Below the pieces are notes generated by a model that saw nothing but the letters and a program-made list of their open reading frames with translations, was not told where the DNA came from and ran no database searches. A stretch of 34,631 bases of DNA from an uncultured Chitinophagaceae bacterium (lineage in GTDB: Bacteria; Bacteroidota; Bacteroidia; Chitinophagales; Chitinophagaceae). Within the stretch, counting starts at the first letter, position 1. Every line of letters starts with the position of its first letter. The position numbers and the translations under genes are program-made. The DNA lies in contig CAISDV010000108.1 in assembly GCA_903884185.1 (NCBI GenBank), forward strand, positions 1 to 34,631, in the 5' to 3' direction. Positions 1-8,205 of the stretch are shown piece after piece.

Positions 1-131
1 TTCAAACCACAAAATAAAATTTTATAAAATCTTTTTAGATTTGTGGACCTGCTGTGCTGTAAAGGAGTCCAGCGACTCTGAATTTTATACTAACGAATGT
101 TCGGTTTGCCTTTTTCCTGAGCCACTGTGCG

Positions 132-139
132 TATCTTTG
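132..139 (+). promoter_or_regulatory. uvrA promoter -7 box
   Basis: The octamer TATCTTTG fits the Bacteroidota -7 consensus TAnnTTTG. It ends nine bases before the uvrA ATG at 149, so the mRNA leader would be only a few bases long. No TTG sits at the usual 19-base spacing; the nearest is 106-108. The box helps decide the uvrA start, because the longer reading from position 41 would place the promoter inside the gene. Confidence 0.5.
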
Positions 140-148
140 CTAAAGAAT

Positions 149-3085
149 ATGGCAAAGAGTAAAAAAACGGAGGAGGTGAAAGAACCATTGCATAATGATG
201 AATTCATAGAAGTATTTGGTGCAAGGGAACACAACCTTCAGAACATTGATATCTCCATTCCTAAAAACAAATTAGTGGTTTTTACAGGAGTAAGTGGCAG
301 TGGTAAATCTTCCCTTGCTTTTGATACTGTTTATAACGAAGGGCAGCGCCGTTACATGGAAAGTTTCAGTGCCTATGCGCGGCAATTTATGGGTGATATG
401 GAAAGGCCTGATGTAGATAAAATTACCGGCCTCTCACCAGTCATCTCCATCGAACAAAAAACAACCAATAAAAACCCACGTTCTACTGTTGGTACGGTTA
501 CAGAAGTATATGATTTTTTCCGTTTGCTGTTTGCGCGTATAGGTGAAGCATATAGTTACAATACCGGAAAGAAGATGGTGAAGTTCAGCGAAGAAGAGAT
601 CGTAGAAAATATTTTCACAAAATTCAAAGGAAAGAAGATTATGTTGCTGGCGCCATTGGTACGCGGGCGCAAAGGGCATTACCGTGAACTGTTTGAAGAC
701 ATTCGCAAAAAAGGTTTTGTAAAAGTGAGAGTGGATGGGGAAGTGATGGACATTACTGCTAAAATGCAGGTGGACAGGTATAAGATCCATGATATTGAAG
801 TGGTGATCGACAGGTTGCCGGTAACAGATGATATGCGCGTGAGAGTGAGCCAGAGTGTTCAGCAAACAATGAAAATGGGAAAGGAGTTGATGTTTTTGTT
901 GGTAGATATGGATACCACACCGAAACAGAAAGGAGCCAAAAATCTATTCTCATCAAATGAAAAAAAAGATGGATTCCTTGTTCAATATTCCAAGCAATTG
1001 ATGTGCGAAGATTCAGGAATCAGTTATGAAGAACCTTCTCCCAATGCATTTTCATTCAACTCACCTTATGGTGCTTGTCCAACATGTAAAGGTTTAGGAA
1101 ATGTATATACAGTAAGCCTCGAAGCGATTCTTCCTGATAAAAAATTATCTATTAAAGAAGGAGCTATTGCACCATTGGGTGAAGAGCGGGAAGCATGGAT
1201 GTATAAAAGGGTAGAGCAGCTGGCCAAAAAACACAAGATCAGCTTAGACAAACCGATCAAGGACCTGCCCTCAGGTTCATTGAATGTTTTACTATATGGA
1301 AATGCTGCAGGTACCACTGATGATGAAGTAAGCAATTTTGATGAAGTACCCGAAGCAGAATCTTATGAAAAAGAATTTGAAGGGATCATCCCCATGCTGA
1401 AACGCTGGTTTGCAGGAAGTGGCAGCAGTGAGGTCTTACGCGATTGGGTAGAAAAATTTATGGTATTGAAAGTATGTCCCGAATGTCATGGAGCGCGGTT
1501 AAAAAAAGAAAGCCTGTGGTTTAAAGTAGATGGAAAAAACATTTCAGAATTAAGCGCATTGAATATTGACAAATTAATGCATTGGTTTGATGGGATTGAA
1601 AATCGGTTGAATGAAAGGCAGAACACTATTGCAAAAGATTTGCTCAAAGAAATAAGAGAAAGGCTTGTTTTTTTAATTGATGTTGGCCTGACCTATCTCT
1701 CACTCGACCGCCCCTCCAGAAGCCTGAGTGGTGGCGAATCACAGCGCATACGCCTCGCAACTCAGATAGGTTCTCAACTGCAAGGCATCACTTATATTTT
1801 AGATGAACCCTCTATTGGGTTACATCAAAGGGATAATCACCGTTTGATACACGCATTGAAGAACCTGCGCGATATGGGCAACAGCGTTTTGGTAGTAGAA
1901 CATGATAAAGACATCATGCTTGCATCTGATTACCTGGTTGATATTGGTCCTCGTGCCGGTAAATACGGCGGGCGTATTGTTGCAGAAGGAACGCCAAAAG
2001 AATTTCTAAAATCAAAATCAGAAACCGCGCAATACCTCAACGGCGCAGTATCTATTGAAGTGCCAAAAGAAAGAAGACAGGGCAATGGTAAATTTTTAGA
2101 ATTGAAGGGAGCTAAAGGGAATAATTTAAAAAACGTAGCAATAAAACTTCCTTTGGGTGAGTTGATCGTGATAACAGGCGTCAGTGGTAGCGGCAAATCA
2201 ACTTTAATAAATGAAACATTGTATCCTTTGCTTGCCAAACATTGTTACGACAGCAAGGGTATGCCAATGGAATACAAATCTGTAAATGGTTTGGAGAATA
2301 TTGATAAAGTGATAGAGATAGATCAATCACCAATAGGGCGCACACCACGAAGTAACCCGGCAACGTATTGCGGATTCTTTACAGAAATAAGAACTTTATT
2401 TGCCGCAGTACCTGAAGCAAAGATCCGCGGATACAATGCAGGGCGTTTTTCTTTTAATGTAAAAACGGGCCGCTGTGATGTCTGCGAAGGTGGCGGCATG
2501 CGCGTCATAGAAATGAATTTTCTTCCAGATGTGTATGTGCACTGCGAAAAATGCAATGGCAAAAGGTACAACCGTGAAACGCTCGAGATCCGGTACAAAG
2601 GCAAATCCATCAGTGATGTTTTGGATATGACGGTGGATGAAGCCTGCGATTTCTTTCAGGCGGTTCATTTTTTATACCGGAAAATAAAAGTGTTGCAGGA
2701 TGTGGGGTTAGGATATATTACACTCGGGCAATCTGCTGTAACCCTGAGTGGGGGGGAGGCACAGCGTGTAAAGCTGTCAACGGAATTAGGGAAAAAAGAT
2801 ACCGGAAAAACTTTTTATATTTTAGATGAACCAACTACCGGGCTACATTTCCAGGATATCAAGTTATTGATGCAGGTATTGAGTAAATTGGTGGACAGGG
2901 GCAATACGGTCCTGATCATTGAACATAACATGGATGTGATAAAGATGGCAGACCATTTGATAGATCTTGGGCCGGAAGGTGGTGATGGTGGCGGACGAAT
3001 ATTATTTGAAGGAACACCCGAGCAAATGATCGGGAATAAAGAAAGTCACACAGCCAAATTTTTGGAAGTTGAATTAAAAGCATGA
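149..3085 (+). CDS. uvrA: Excinuclease ABC subunit A (UvrA)
   Basis: DNA damage-recognition ATPase of nucleotide excision repair; it loads UvrB at lesions. There are two ABC ATPase modules: Walker A GVSGSGKSS near residue 47 and GVSGSGKST near 677, signatures LSGGESQ near 526 and LSGGEAQ near 866, and Walker B/D-loop YILDEPSIGLH and YILDEPTTGLH. The C-terminal zinc module is intact (CDVC and CEKC, about residues 776-802). In the first zinc module, C286 is followed by Ser at 289 where Cys is usual, while the CPTC half (310-313) is kept. The reading frame is open from 41, but I start at the ATG at 149. That ATG begins MAKSKK, follows a -7 box, gives 978 aa (close to the family size of about 940-980), and removes 36 unconserved residues. 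The next gene begins one base after the stop. Confidence 0.97.
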   Translation: MAKSKKTEEVKEPLHNDEFIEVFGAREHNLQNIDISIPKNKLVVFTGVSGSGKSSLAFDTVYNEGQRRYMESFSAYARQFMGDMERPDVDKITGLSPVISIEQKTTNKNPRSTVGTVTEVYDFFRLLFARIGEAYSYNTGKKMVKFSEEEIVENIFTKFKGKKIMLLAPLVRGRKGHYRELFEDIRKKGFVKVRVDGEVMDITAKMQVDRYKIHDIEVVIDRLPVTDDMRVRVSQSVQQTMKMGKELMFLLVDMDTTPKQKGAKNLFSSNEKKDGFLVQYSKQLMCEDSGISYEEPSPNAFSFNSPYGACPTCKGLGNVYTVSLEAILPDKKLSIKEGAIAPLGEEREAWMYKRVEQLAKKHKISLDKPIKDLPSGSLNVLLYGNAAGTTDDEVSNFDEVPEAESYEKEFEGIIPMLKRWFAGSGSSEVLRDWVEKFMVLKVCPECHGARLKKESLWFKVDGKNISELSALNIDKLMHWFDGIENRLNERQNTIAKDLLKEIRERLVFLIDVGLTYLSLDRPSRSLSGGESQRIRLATQIGSQLQGITYILDEPSIGLHQRDNHRLIHALKNLRDMGNSVLVVEHDKDIMLASDYLVDIGPRAGKYGGRIVAEGTPKEFLKSKSETAQYLNGAVSIEVPKERRQGNGKFLELKGAKGNNLKNVAIKLPLGELIVITGVSGSGKSTLINETLYPLLAKHCYDSKGMPMEYKSVNGLENIDKVIEIDQSPIGRTPRSNPATYCGFFTEIRTLFAAVPEAKIRGYNAGRFSFNVKTGRCDVCEGGGMRVIEMNFLPDVYVHCEKCNGKRYNRETLEIRYKGKSISDVLDMTVDEACDFFQAVHFLYRKIKVLQDVGLGYITLGQSAVTLSGGEAQRVKLSTELGKKDTGKTFYILDEPTTGLHFQDIKLLMQVLSKLVDRGNTVLIIEHNMDVIKMADHLIDLGPEGGDGGGRILFEGTPEQMIGNKESHTAKFLEVELKA

Positions 3086-3086
3086 G

Positions 3087-3587
3087 ATGAATAAAGAGGA
3101 TCTTGATATGAGCGGGATGCCCGACTGGAGGGATGATGACTTTGAACAGGAGGAGGGCGAAGAATGGAAACCCGATCCTGCAAGAGAGGCATGCAAAGCG
3201 TTGTACCAGCAATGGAAGACGATCGTGATGATGATGAAAGGCGCACTCGATTCCATGAACACAGATAACGGAGATGAACTCAGCAAAGATTACAGTGAAA
3301 CGGAAAAAGATATTTTATTAAACGATGCTTATATAACAGGCGTAAAAATTCTGAGCTCTGAAACAGGAGGTCTGTATATCATTCGCATGGAAAATGCATC
3401 TATCATCCGTAAGAATGCGCAATCAATCAAATCCGCTTTACTCGGAATGATGATAGATCAAATGATAGAAGAGCATCATGGACATGCAATAAGAAATGAG
3501 ATTGACAAATTTCGGGAATTGTTTAAAGTATGGGTATCCAACTTTCAACGAGATGAGTACGAAGATGAATGGGGGCTATTTATTTAA
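3087..3587 (+). CDS. Small acidic protein coupled to uvrA, function unknown
   Basis: A 166-aa soluble protein that I do not recognise. Its ATG lies one base after the uvrA TGA (ATGAGATGA overlap context), so it is almost certainly co-transcribed and probably translationally coupled. The first 30 residues are very acidic (DWRDDDFEQEEGEEW). The rest looks alpha-helical with one likely beta segment (GGLYIIRMENASII near 91-104). There is no signal peptide, membrane segment, Cys cluster or nucleotide-binding motif. Tight linkage to uvrA suggests a DNA-repair accessory role or simple hitchhiking; the sequence does not decide between them. The frame is convincingly coding, with Bacteroidota-like codon use and no gap to uvrA. 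Confidence 0.8.
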   Translation: MNKEDLDMSGMPDWRDDDFEQEEGEEWKPDPAREACKALYQQWKTIVMMMKGALDSMNTDNGDELSKDYSETEKDILLNDAYITGVKILSSETGGLYIIRMENASIIRKNAQSIKSALLGMMIDQMIEEHHGHAIRNEIDKFRELFKVWVSNFQRDEYEDEWGLFI

Positions 3588-3591
3588 AACA

Positions 3592-3767
3592 TTTCACGCA
3601 AAGGAGCAAAGTAAATTAAGGCGCCAAGAATTTACTATATATTAAAAGCTTTTCTTGGTACCACTGTGCCTAATATTGATAGTAGCTTTGAATTCATCTA
3701 GCTATTCCTGAAATTTCCCTTTGCGCCTTTGCCCCTTAGCTCCCGAAGCTTCGGGATTTGCGTGAAA
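3592..3767. repeat. Dispersed repeat, family A (TTTCACGCAAA ends), overlaps elaA 3' end
   Basis: A 176-base element bounded by inverted copies of TTTCACGCAAA (3592-3602 and 3757-3767). Next to the right end is the 16-base palindrome TCCCGAAGCTTCGGGA (3741-3756). The internal stretch CAAAGTAAATTAAGGCGCCAAG closely matches, in reverse, the interior of the element at 8055-8192. The stop and last ~23 codons of elaA lie inside it. It encodes no protein of its own. The structure suggests a MITE-like or REP-like non-autonomous element. Confidence 0.75.
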
Positions 3768-4222
3768 CCTTCCTTCACCATTTCAATATGATCAATCCCA
3801 TCCTCATCATATATCTCGCTTGTTTGTATAAATCCTAATGATTCATAAAATTTCTTCAGCCGGAATTGTGCACCCAGTTTAATAGGCCCGTTGCCAAACA
3901 ATTCATAACATTTTTCAATCGCGATATTCATCAACTCTCTTCCTGCACCTGTACCACGATGTGCAGGCGAACTGATCACCCTTCCTATAGACATTTCGGG
4001 ATATACTTTTCCCGGCGCGATCAGCCTGGCATAAGCCACGAGGTTTTCCCCATCCCATCCTGATAAATGTGTACAGAACTGGTCTTTGTTATCCATATCG
4101 AGAAAGACACAGGTCTGTTCTACCACAAATACCTCGCTTCTTAAACGGAGTATGGCGTATAAATTAACCAGGCTAAGGTTTTCAAAAGGCTGGCATTTCC
4201 AGGTGAGTTGCAGACCGCTCAT
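3698..4222 (-). CDS. elaA: ElaA-family GNAT N-acetyltransferase
   Basis: A 174-aa cytoplasmic acyltransferase of the GNAT fold, close to E. coli ElaA along its body: LYAILRLRSEVFVVEQ, the LVAYARL strand, IGRVISSPAHRGTGAGREL (acetyl-CoA pyrophosphate loop R/Q-x-x-G-x-G/A), LGAQFRLKKFYESLGF, and YDEDGIDHIEM. The physiological substrate of ElaA is not known. The homologous body ends around residue 151, the usual family length. The last ~22 residues (GFTQIPKLRELRGKGAKG and on) are encoded by the dispersed repeat at 3592-3767, so the tail is probably an acquired extension rather than conserved enzyme. The gene stands alone between convergent and divergent neighbours. Confidence 0.9.
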   Translation of the reverse strand: MSGLQLTWKCQPFENLSLVNLYAILRLRSEVFVVEQTCVFLDMDNKDQFCTHLSGWDGENLVAYARLIAPGKVYPEMSIGRVISSPAHRGTGAGRELMNIAIEKCYELFGNGPIKLGAQFRLKKFYESLGFIQTSEIYDEDGIDHIEMVKEGFTQIPKLRELRGKGAKGNFRNS

Positions 4223-4298
4223 TTTTTACAGGTTATTTAGGAGTTGTAAAACTACTGTCTTCACAGGCAAAATAAATGGCAGTACGGTATTTATTTTG

Positions 4299-4306
4299 CA
4301 ACTTTG
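4299..4306 (+). promoter_or_regulatory. Candidate -7 box for the flavoprotein at 4346
   Basis: CAACTTTG differs from TAnnTTTG only in the first base and is followed by CGCC, like the other promoter candidates in this window. It lies 39 bases before the ATG. No properly spaced -33 TTG is visible, so this is tentative. Confidence 0.3.
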
Positions 4307-4345
4307 CGCCAGTTCGAAAAGAAGACTTAAAAGCTGAATAATAAC

Positions 4346-5827
4346 ATGCAAAAAAAAGTTGCCATTATTGGTGCAGGCCCGGCGGGATTGACCGCAGCTT
4401 ACTTATTGGGGAAAGCAAAACAGGAAGTGGTGGTATTTGAAAAAGACCCTCAATATGTTGGCGGTATCTCCAGAACAGAAACGTATAAAGGCTACAGCTT
4501 TGATATTGGGGGGCATCGCTTTTTTTCCAAGTCAAAAGAAGTGGAAGATTTCTGGACAGAGATATTAGGTGATGAAATGCTGGAACGCCCGCGCAGCAGC
4601 CGGATCTATTACAACAAAAAATATTTTTCTTATCCATTGGTGGCAATGGATGCTTTGAAGAAATTGGGAATTATTGAAAGCGTATTGTGCGTGCTGAGTT
4701 ATTTAAAAGCACGCATGTTCCCGGTAAAGAATCCACAGAACTTCGAAGACTGGGTGAGCAACCAGTTTGGAAAAAGGTTGTTCAATATCTTTTTTAAAAC
4801 ATACACAGAAAAACTCTGGGGGATACCGTGCAAAGAGATCTCTGCCGACTGGGCTGCACAGCGTATCAAAGGATTATCATTAAGCAGCGCTATCTGGAAT
4901 GCATTGTTTCCATCAAAAGGGGGTGGCGATAAAGACAAACTCATCAAAACACTGATAGACTCATTCCGTTACCCAAAGAAAGGACCGGGAATGATGTGGG
5001 AAGTATGCCGGGATAAATGTTTGGCAATGGGGGTGAAGGTTGAAATGAATACAGGTGTACAAGAAATACATTACAATGGCAACCACCAATGGAGTGTAAA
5101 AACATCAGCTGGTAATACATTAGACGGATTTGATTATGTATTGTCCTCTGCGCCCATGCGGGAACTCATCGCTTCTACTTTTCCAAAAATGCCTGATGCC
5201 GCTTTTCATGCAGCACAGCAATTAAACTACCGCGATTTTATTACCGTGGTATTGATCTGCCGCGACAAAGATGCATTTACTGATAACTGGATATATATTC
5301 ACGATCCTTCCGTTAAAGTGGGACGTATACAAAATTTTAAATCATGGAGCCCCTACATGGTGCCTGATCCTGAAATGGCCTGTTATGGGTTAGAATATTT
5401 TTGTTTTGAAGGAGATGGTCTATGGACAAGCAGCAATGAATCATTGATAGACCGTGCAAAAAGTGAAATTGAACAGATCGGTTTGGTGAAAGGAGAGAAT
5501 GTAGTTGATGGATATGTAGTGCGCCAGCCCAAAGCTTATCCTGTGTACGATCATTTTTATAAAGCCAACGTAGGAGCAGTACGCGATGCGCTGAAAGACT
5601 ATCCGGGCTTGTATTTGGTAGGAAGGAACGGAATGCACAAATACAATAACCAGGATCATAGCATGATGACAGCTATGCTCGCCGCAAAAAATATTATTGC
5701 CGGCAAGGAAGTGTATGACCTCTGGGATGTAAATGAAGATGCCGAATACCACGAAGGTGGCTTACGCGGTGCGGAGGAAAGTGGGAAGGTTGCTGGGAGG
5801 ATGGTTCCGCAGAAGTTGAACTCATAA
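4346..5827 (+). CDS. NAD(P)/FAD-dependent oxidoreductase (UGM/amine-oxidase-like)
   Basis: A 493-aa flavoprotein. The N-terminus has the Rossmann dinucleotide motif [17 protein letters not shown] (residues 5-21) followed by VVVFEKD. It then has [25 protein letters not shown], the flavin-contact region typical of UDP-galactopyranose mutase, protoporphyrinogen oxidase and amine oxidase relatives. A C-terminal FAD-binding stretch ([27 protein letters not shown]) is present. Homologues in Bacteroidota often sit with surface-polysaccharide genes, but no glycosyltransferase is nearby here, so the substrate is not inferable. The gene starts at the first ATG after stops. It converges on the gene at 5870 across a shared perfect hairpin. 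Confidence 0.85.
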   Translation: MQKKVAIIGAGPAGLTAAYLLGKAKQEVVVFEKDPQYVGGISRTETYKGYSFDIGGHRFFSKSKEVEDFWTEILGDEMLERPRSSRIYYNKKYFSYPLVAMDALKKLGIIESVLCVLSYLKARMFPVKNPQNFEDWVSNQFGKRLFNIFFKTYTEKLWGIPCKEISADWAAQRIKGLSLSSAIWNALFPSKGGGDKDKLIKTLIDSFRYPKKGPGMMWEVCRDKCLAMGVKVEMNTGVQEIHYNGNHQWSVKTSAGNTLDGFDYVLSSAPMRELIASTFPKMPDAAFHAAQQLNYRDFITVVLICRDKDAFTDNWIYIHDPSVKVGRIQNFKSWSPYMVPDPEMACYGLEYFCFEGDGLWTSSNESLIDRAKSEIEQIGLVKGENVVDGYVVRQPKAYPVYDHFYKANVGAVRDALKDYPGLYLVGRNGMHKYNNQDHSMMTAMLAAKNIIAGKEVYDLWDVNEDAEYHEGGLRGAEESGKVAGRMVPQKLNS

Positions 5828-5830
5828 AAT

Positions 5831-5863
5831 AAACCCCGAGGATTTTTAAAATCCTCGGGGTTT
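5831..5863. terminator. Bidirectional intrinsic terminator
   Basis: A perfect inverted repeat with 16-base arms (AAACCCCGAGGATTTT and its complement) around one central T. The GC core CCCCGAGGA is flanked by A/T runs on both sides, so it can end transcription from either strand. It starts three bases after the stop of the flavoprotein gene and ends six bases before the stop of the convergent gene at 5870. Confidence 0.9.
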
Positions 5864-5869
5864 GGTTAG

Positions 5870-6592
5870 CTACTTCTTCTTTGGCAGTTTAGGAAAGCCA
5901 GTTTTTCTCAACTTTTCGTTCGCCTTTTTCAATTTTTCAGGAAAAAGCACAACATTATCATATTTATTTAATGCAGGGTCAATGCGAACGACTGGTACCT
6001 TCTTTGCACTTATTTTTTTGGGTTTTGATTCCTTTAAATATTTTCTGAATGTTGTTGAATATCTGTCGCCAAACCATAGAATCTTAATATCGTTGAGTTT
6101 TATAGTAGTAGGTTTCTTATCTAGTTTCCCTGTTGGGCTATAATTATGAATGCTTACACTTGTTTTTGTAACCCTTTTAATAGATCCAATAAAAAAATCC
6201 AAGTAATCTTTGTTTACACTTTCAATAATAACGTGATAGTCATATTTTCTTAGATCATGTATTATGCTTGTCCAACTTCTAAGAATAATATTCTTGTCAA
6301 TGCCATAAGTTGTATCTAAAATTCTTTCTGCTTTTAGTATCTTTTTTTTAAACTTATCATTTTTATTACATCTTATACTGTCGTAGTCATCCATTCTGAT
6401 TATGGCATATCCGTCAAGTATAAAATCATATTCAGGTTGTATCAACAAAAATCCTTTGGACATTTTCAAAATAAAGCCTGAAAGAATTTCTTCTTTATCG
6501 CAAATTGTTCTGAATATCTTAATATACTCCTTGTTGTCAAGATACTTCTGTAACAATTTATTATACGTCTTAATTTTTTCTTTTGTTGTCAT
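5870..6592 (-). CDS. AT-rich orphan protein with an internal duplication, function unknown
   Basis: A 240-aa protein that I cannot assign. Residues ~39-89 and ~136-189 look like two copies of one module. Each begins Gly-x-Ile, runs through alternating hydrophobic residues typical of beta strands, reaches an acidic D-[YI]-D/K-x-I turn, and ends with a Lys-rich helix-like stretch (NDKFKKKILKAE versus YSTTFRKYLKES). The pattern recalls small SH3/Sm-like barrels, but that is inference. The C-terminus is strongly basic (ending FPKLPKKK). There is no signal peptide or membrane segment. The DNA is visibly more AT-rich than its neighbours, which suggests relatively recent acquisition. It is flanked by a bidirectional terminator and by a family C repeat. 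Confidence 0.75.
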   Translation of the reverse strand: MTTKEKIKTYNKLLQKYLDNKEYIKIFRTICDKEEILSGFILKMSKGFLLIQPEYDFILDGYAIIRMDDYDSIRCNKNDKFKKKILKAERILDTTYGIDKNIILRSWTSIIHDLRKYDYHVIIESVNKDYLDFFIGSIKRVTKTSVSIHNYSPTGKLDKKPTTIKLNDIKILWFGDRYSTTFRKYLKESKPKKISAKKVPVVRIDPALNKYDNVVLFPEKLKKANEKLRKTGFPKLPKKK

Positions 6593-6635
6593 TCAGCCAT
6601 CAGTTTAAACTTACTCAAGCTTTCAGAGTATAAAT

Positions 6636-6675
6636 GACCGGTAAAAGGTAACCAGCACCTGGCAACCAGAAACTA
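6636..6675. repeat. Dispersed repeat, family C, carrying the M28 peptidase stop codon
   Basis: On the plus strand this reads GGTAACCAGCACCTGGCAACC and then AGAAACTA. The minus-strand peptidase gene uses the terminal TAG of this motif (6673-6675) as its stop. The same AACCAGAAACTA ending occurs at 24320-24390, where it supplies the sucD stop. Confidence 0.6.
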
Positions 6676-8025
6676 TCTCCCCACAGCTGGCACCACCGGC
6701 AAACTCTCATTTCCCGCTTCTCCAATGGCCTGCACAGCAAAGAAATAATTGTCCTTTGAATAAGGCAATTGCATGGTTAACTCCTTTGTAAAAAATTTCT
6801 TCTGCCAGAAAGCGCTGGTAGTTTCGCGCATCATAACATAATAGCCTTTCACTTTACCTGTTTTTGGTGCCTGCCAGGAAAGGCTGGTGTAATTGCTTAA
6901 TCTTCTCACTTCCACTCTCACATCCTGCGGCATAGAAGGCGCTTTGGACAGGTTGGCCAGGTTAGAAAGGTTCATAGCAGTATTTTTGCGCAGGTATTCA
7001 AAATCCATGAATTCGGGAAGATCGCCGTATTGCAATCCGTTCTCCTTGCGCACATCCTGGTGCTGGTGATAATAATTTTCATTCATTTCTGTGATACGTA
7101 CTGCTGCATATCCATTTAATACATAAGGAGTATGATCGCCGCCGCGTAGGAACCTGTCGTTGCGATAGATCATCACCACTTCCAGATTTTCTACATAACG
7201 TTCACCGATCTCTTTTACATAACGTGCAAGCTGCCTGGCTTTGCCGTCGTTCTCGAGGCCCAGGTTACGGATATTCGTTTCCACCCTGCCGGTATCAAGC
7301 ACTGAAAGCCCTTCGCTGAAAACACGGATGCGTGTATTGTCGATGATATTTGTTTCGCTGCTGTTATTGCTGCCCATGATATCATTGTTCAGCACCGCTT
7401 CAATATTCACGTTATTGGCTTTTGATTTTTTTGCATTGTACTCAGCGCCTAATAAACCCTGCTCTTCACCACTTACTGTAATAAAAACAATGGTGGCCGG
7501 GAAAGAATGTTTGCTCATGACACGGGCACATTCAATCACTGCTGCAGAGCCGCTTCCATCATCATTAGCGCCAGGTGCATCGCCTGTGCTGTCTGTTGGA
7601 CTGCTGCGCATATTATCCAGATGTCCGCTGATGAGGAATATGCGGTTATCATTAGGGTCTGTTCCTTTTAATGTAGCCACCACATTACCCAATACAATAT
7701 CATGGCCTACCCTGCGCTTGTCTGCGGGATAAATTTCATTGTCTATGATAGCTGTCAGCCTGCCCCCACTTTGCTTCGCGAAATCATTAAATTTACTGAG
7801 TACCCATTCTTTCGCAGCGCCAATGCCACGTGCAGGATCAGATTGTGTACTCAGCGTATTGCGGGTACCCAGGCTCACCATCTTGTAGATATAAGATTGG
7901 AGTGAATCACGTGAGATCTCTTTCACCATTTGATCTATCTCCGGGTCGCGGTCAATTTTAACTTGAGCATAAGAGCCGGCAGAAAAAAATAATGCTGCCA
8001 ATACTAAGAATGATACTTTTCTCAT
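6673..8025 (-). CDS. Secreted M28-family zinc metallopeptidase
   Basis: A 450-aa exported aminopeptidase-like enzyme. A signal peptide (MRKVSFLVLAALFFSAGSYA) precedes the mature chain. M28 co-catalytic zinc motifs are in order: GHLD (H135), GANDDGSG (D155/D156), SGEEQG (E187 as general base, E188 as ligand), NNDIMG (D215), and a late YYHQHQD histidine. A C-terminal fibronectin-III-like module (SMPQDVRVEVRRLSNYTSLSW to FFAVQAIGEAGNES) follows. There is no T9SS sorting domain, so periplasmic or Sec-exported location is likely. I start at the ATG at 8025, because the 20 codons upstream read into a repeat and would bury the signal peptide. The stop codon belongs to a dispersed repeat. Confidence 0.93.
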   Translation of the reverse strand: MRKVSFLVLAALFFSAGSYAQVKIDRDPEIDQMVKEISRDSLQSYIYKMVSLGTRNTLSTQSDPARGIGAAKEWVLSKFNDFAKQSGGRLTAIIDNEIYPADKRRVGHDIVLGNVVATLKGTDPNDNRIFLISGHLDNMRSSPTDSTGDAPGANDDGSGSAAVIECARVMSKHSFPATIVFITVSGEEQGLLGAEYNAKKSKANNVNIEAVLNNDIMGSNNSSETNIIDNTRIRVFSEGLSVLDTGRVETNIRNLGLENDGKARQLARYVKEIGERYVENLEVVMIYRNDRFLRGGDHTPYVLNGYAAVRITEMNENYYHQHQDVRKENGLQYGDLPEFMDFEYLRKNTAMNLSNLANLSKAPSMPQDVRVEVRRLSNYTSLSWQAPKTGKVKGYYVMMRETTSAFWQKKFFTKELTMQLPYSKDNYFFAVQAIGEAGNESLPVVPAVGR

Positions 8026-8054
8026 AAGGTGGAGTTGAGGATTAAAGATAGGAG

Positions 8055-8192
8055 TTTCACGCAAATCCCGAAGTTTCGGGAGCAAAGGAGCAACCCCGAA
8101 GTATCGGGGGCAAAGAAACTTAGCAAGACCCTTGGAAATAACTTGGCGCCTTAACTTTACTTGGCTCCCGAAACTTCGGGATTTGCGTGAAA
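8055..8192. mobile_element. MITE-like element with 29-base perfect terminal inverted repeats (family A)
   Basis: A 138-base element. Its left end (8055-8083, TTTCACGCAAATCCCGAAG and ten more bases) is matched perfectly, in inverse, by 8164-8192. Each arm contains the palindrome TCCCGAAGTTTCGGGA, and a third related palindrome (CCCCGAAGTATCGGGG) lies inside. The interior shares AAGTAAAGTTAAGGCGCCAAG (read in reverse) with the element at 3592-3767. It sits between the universal stress gene stop, with a further GCGTGAAAC partial copy at 8195-8203, and the peptidase start. There is no coding capacity and I could not identify a target-site duplication. Confidence 0.8.
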
Positions 8193-8205
8193 TATGCGTG
8201 AAACA

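Noticed and set aside
1-46. CCACAAA/TTTGTGG inverted repeat at the left edge
   Set aside because: Short arms with a long AT-rich interior at the window edge; cannot be told from chance.
41-148. 36-codon N-terminal extension of uvrA
   Set aside because: It is unconserved, contains a -7 box, and an ATG with normal family length lies at 149.
7241-7732. 163-codon plus-strand frame inside the M28 peptidase gene
   Set aside because: Antisense shadow of conserved catalytic motifs; composition not protein-like.
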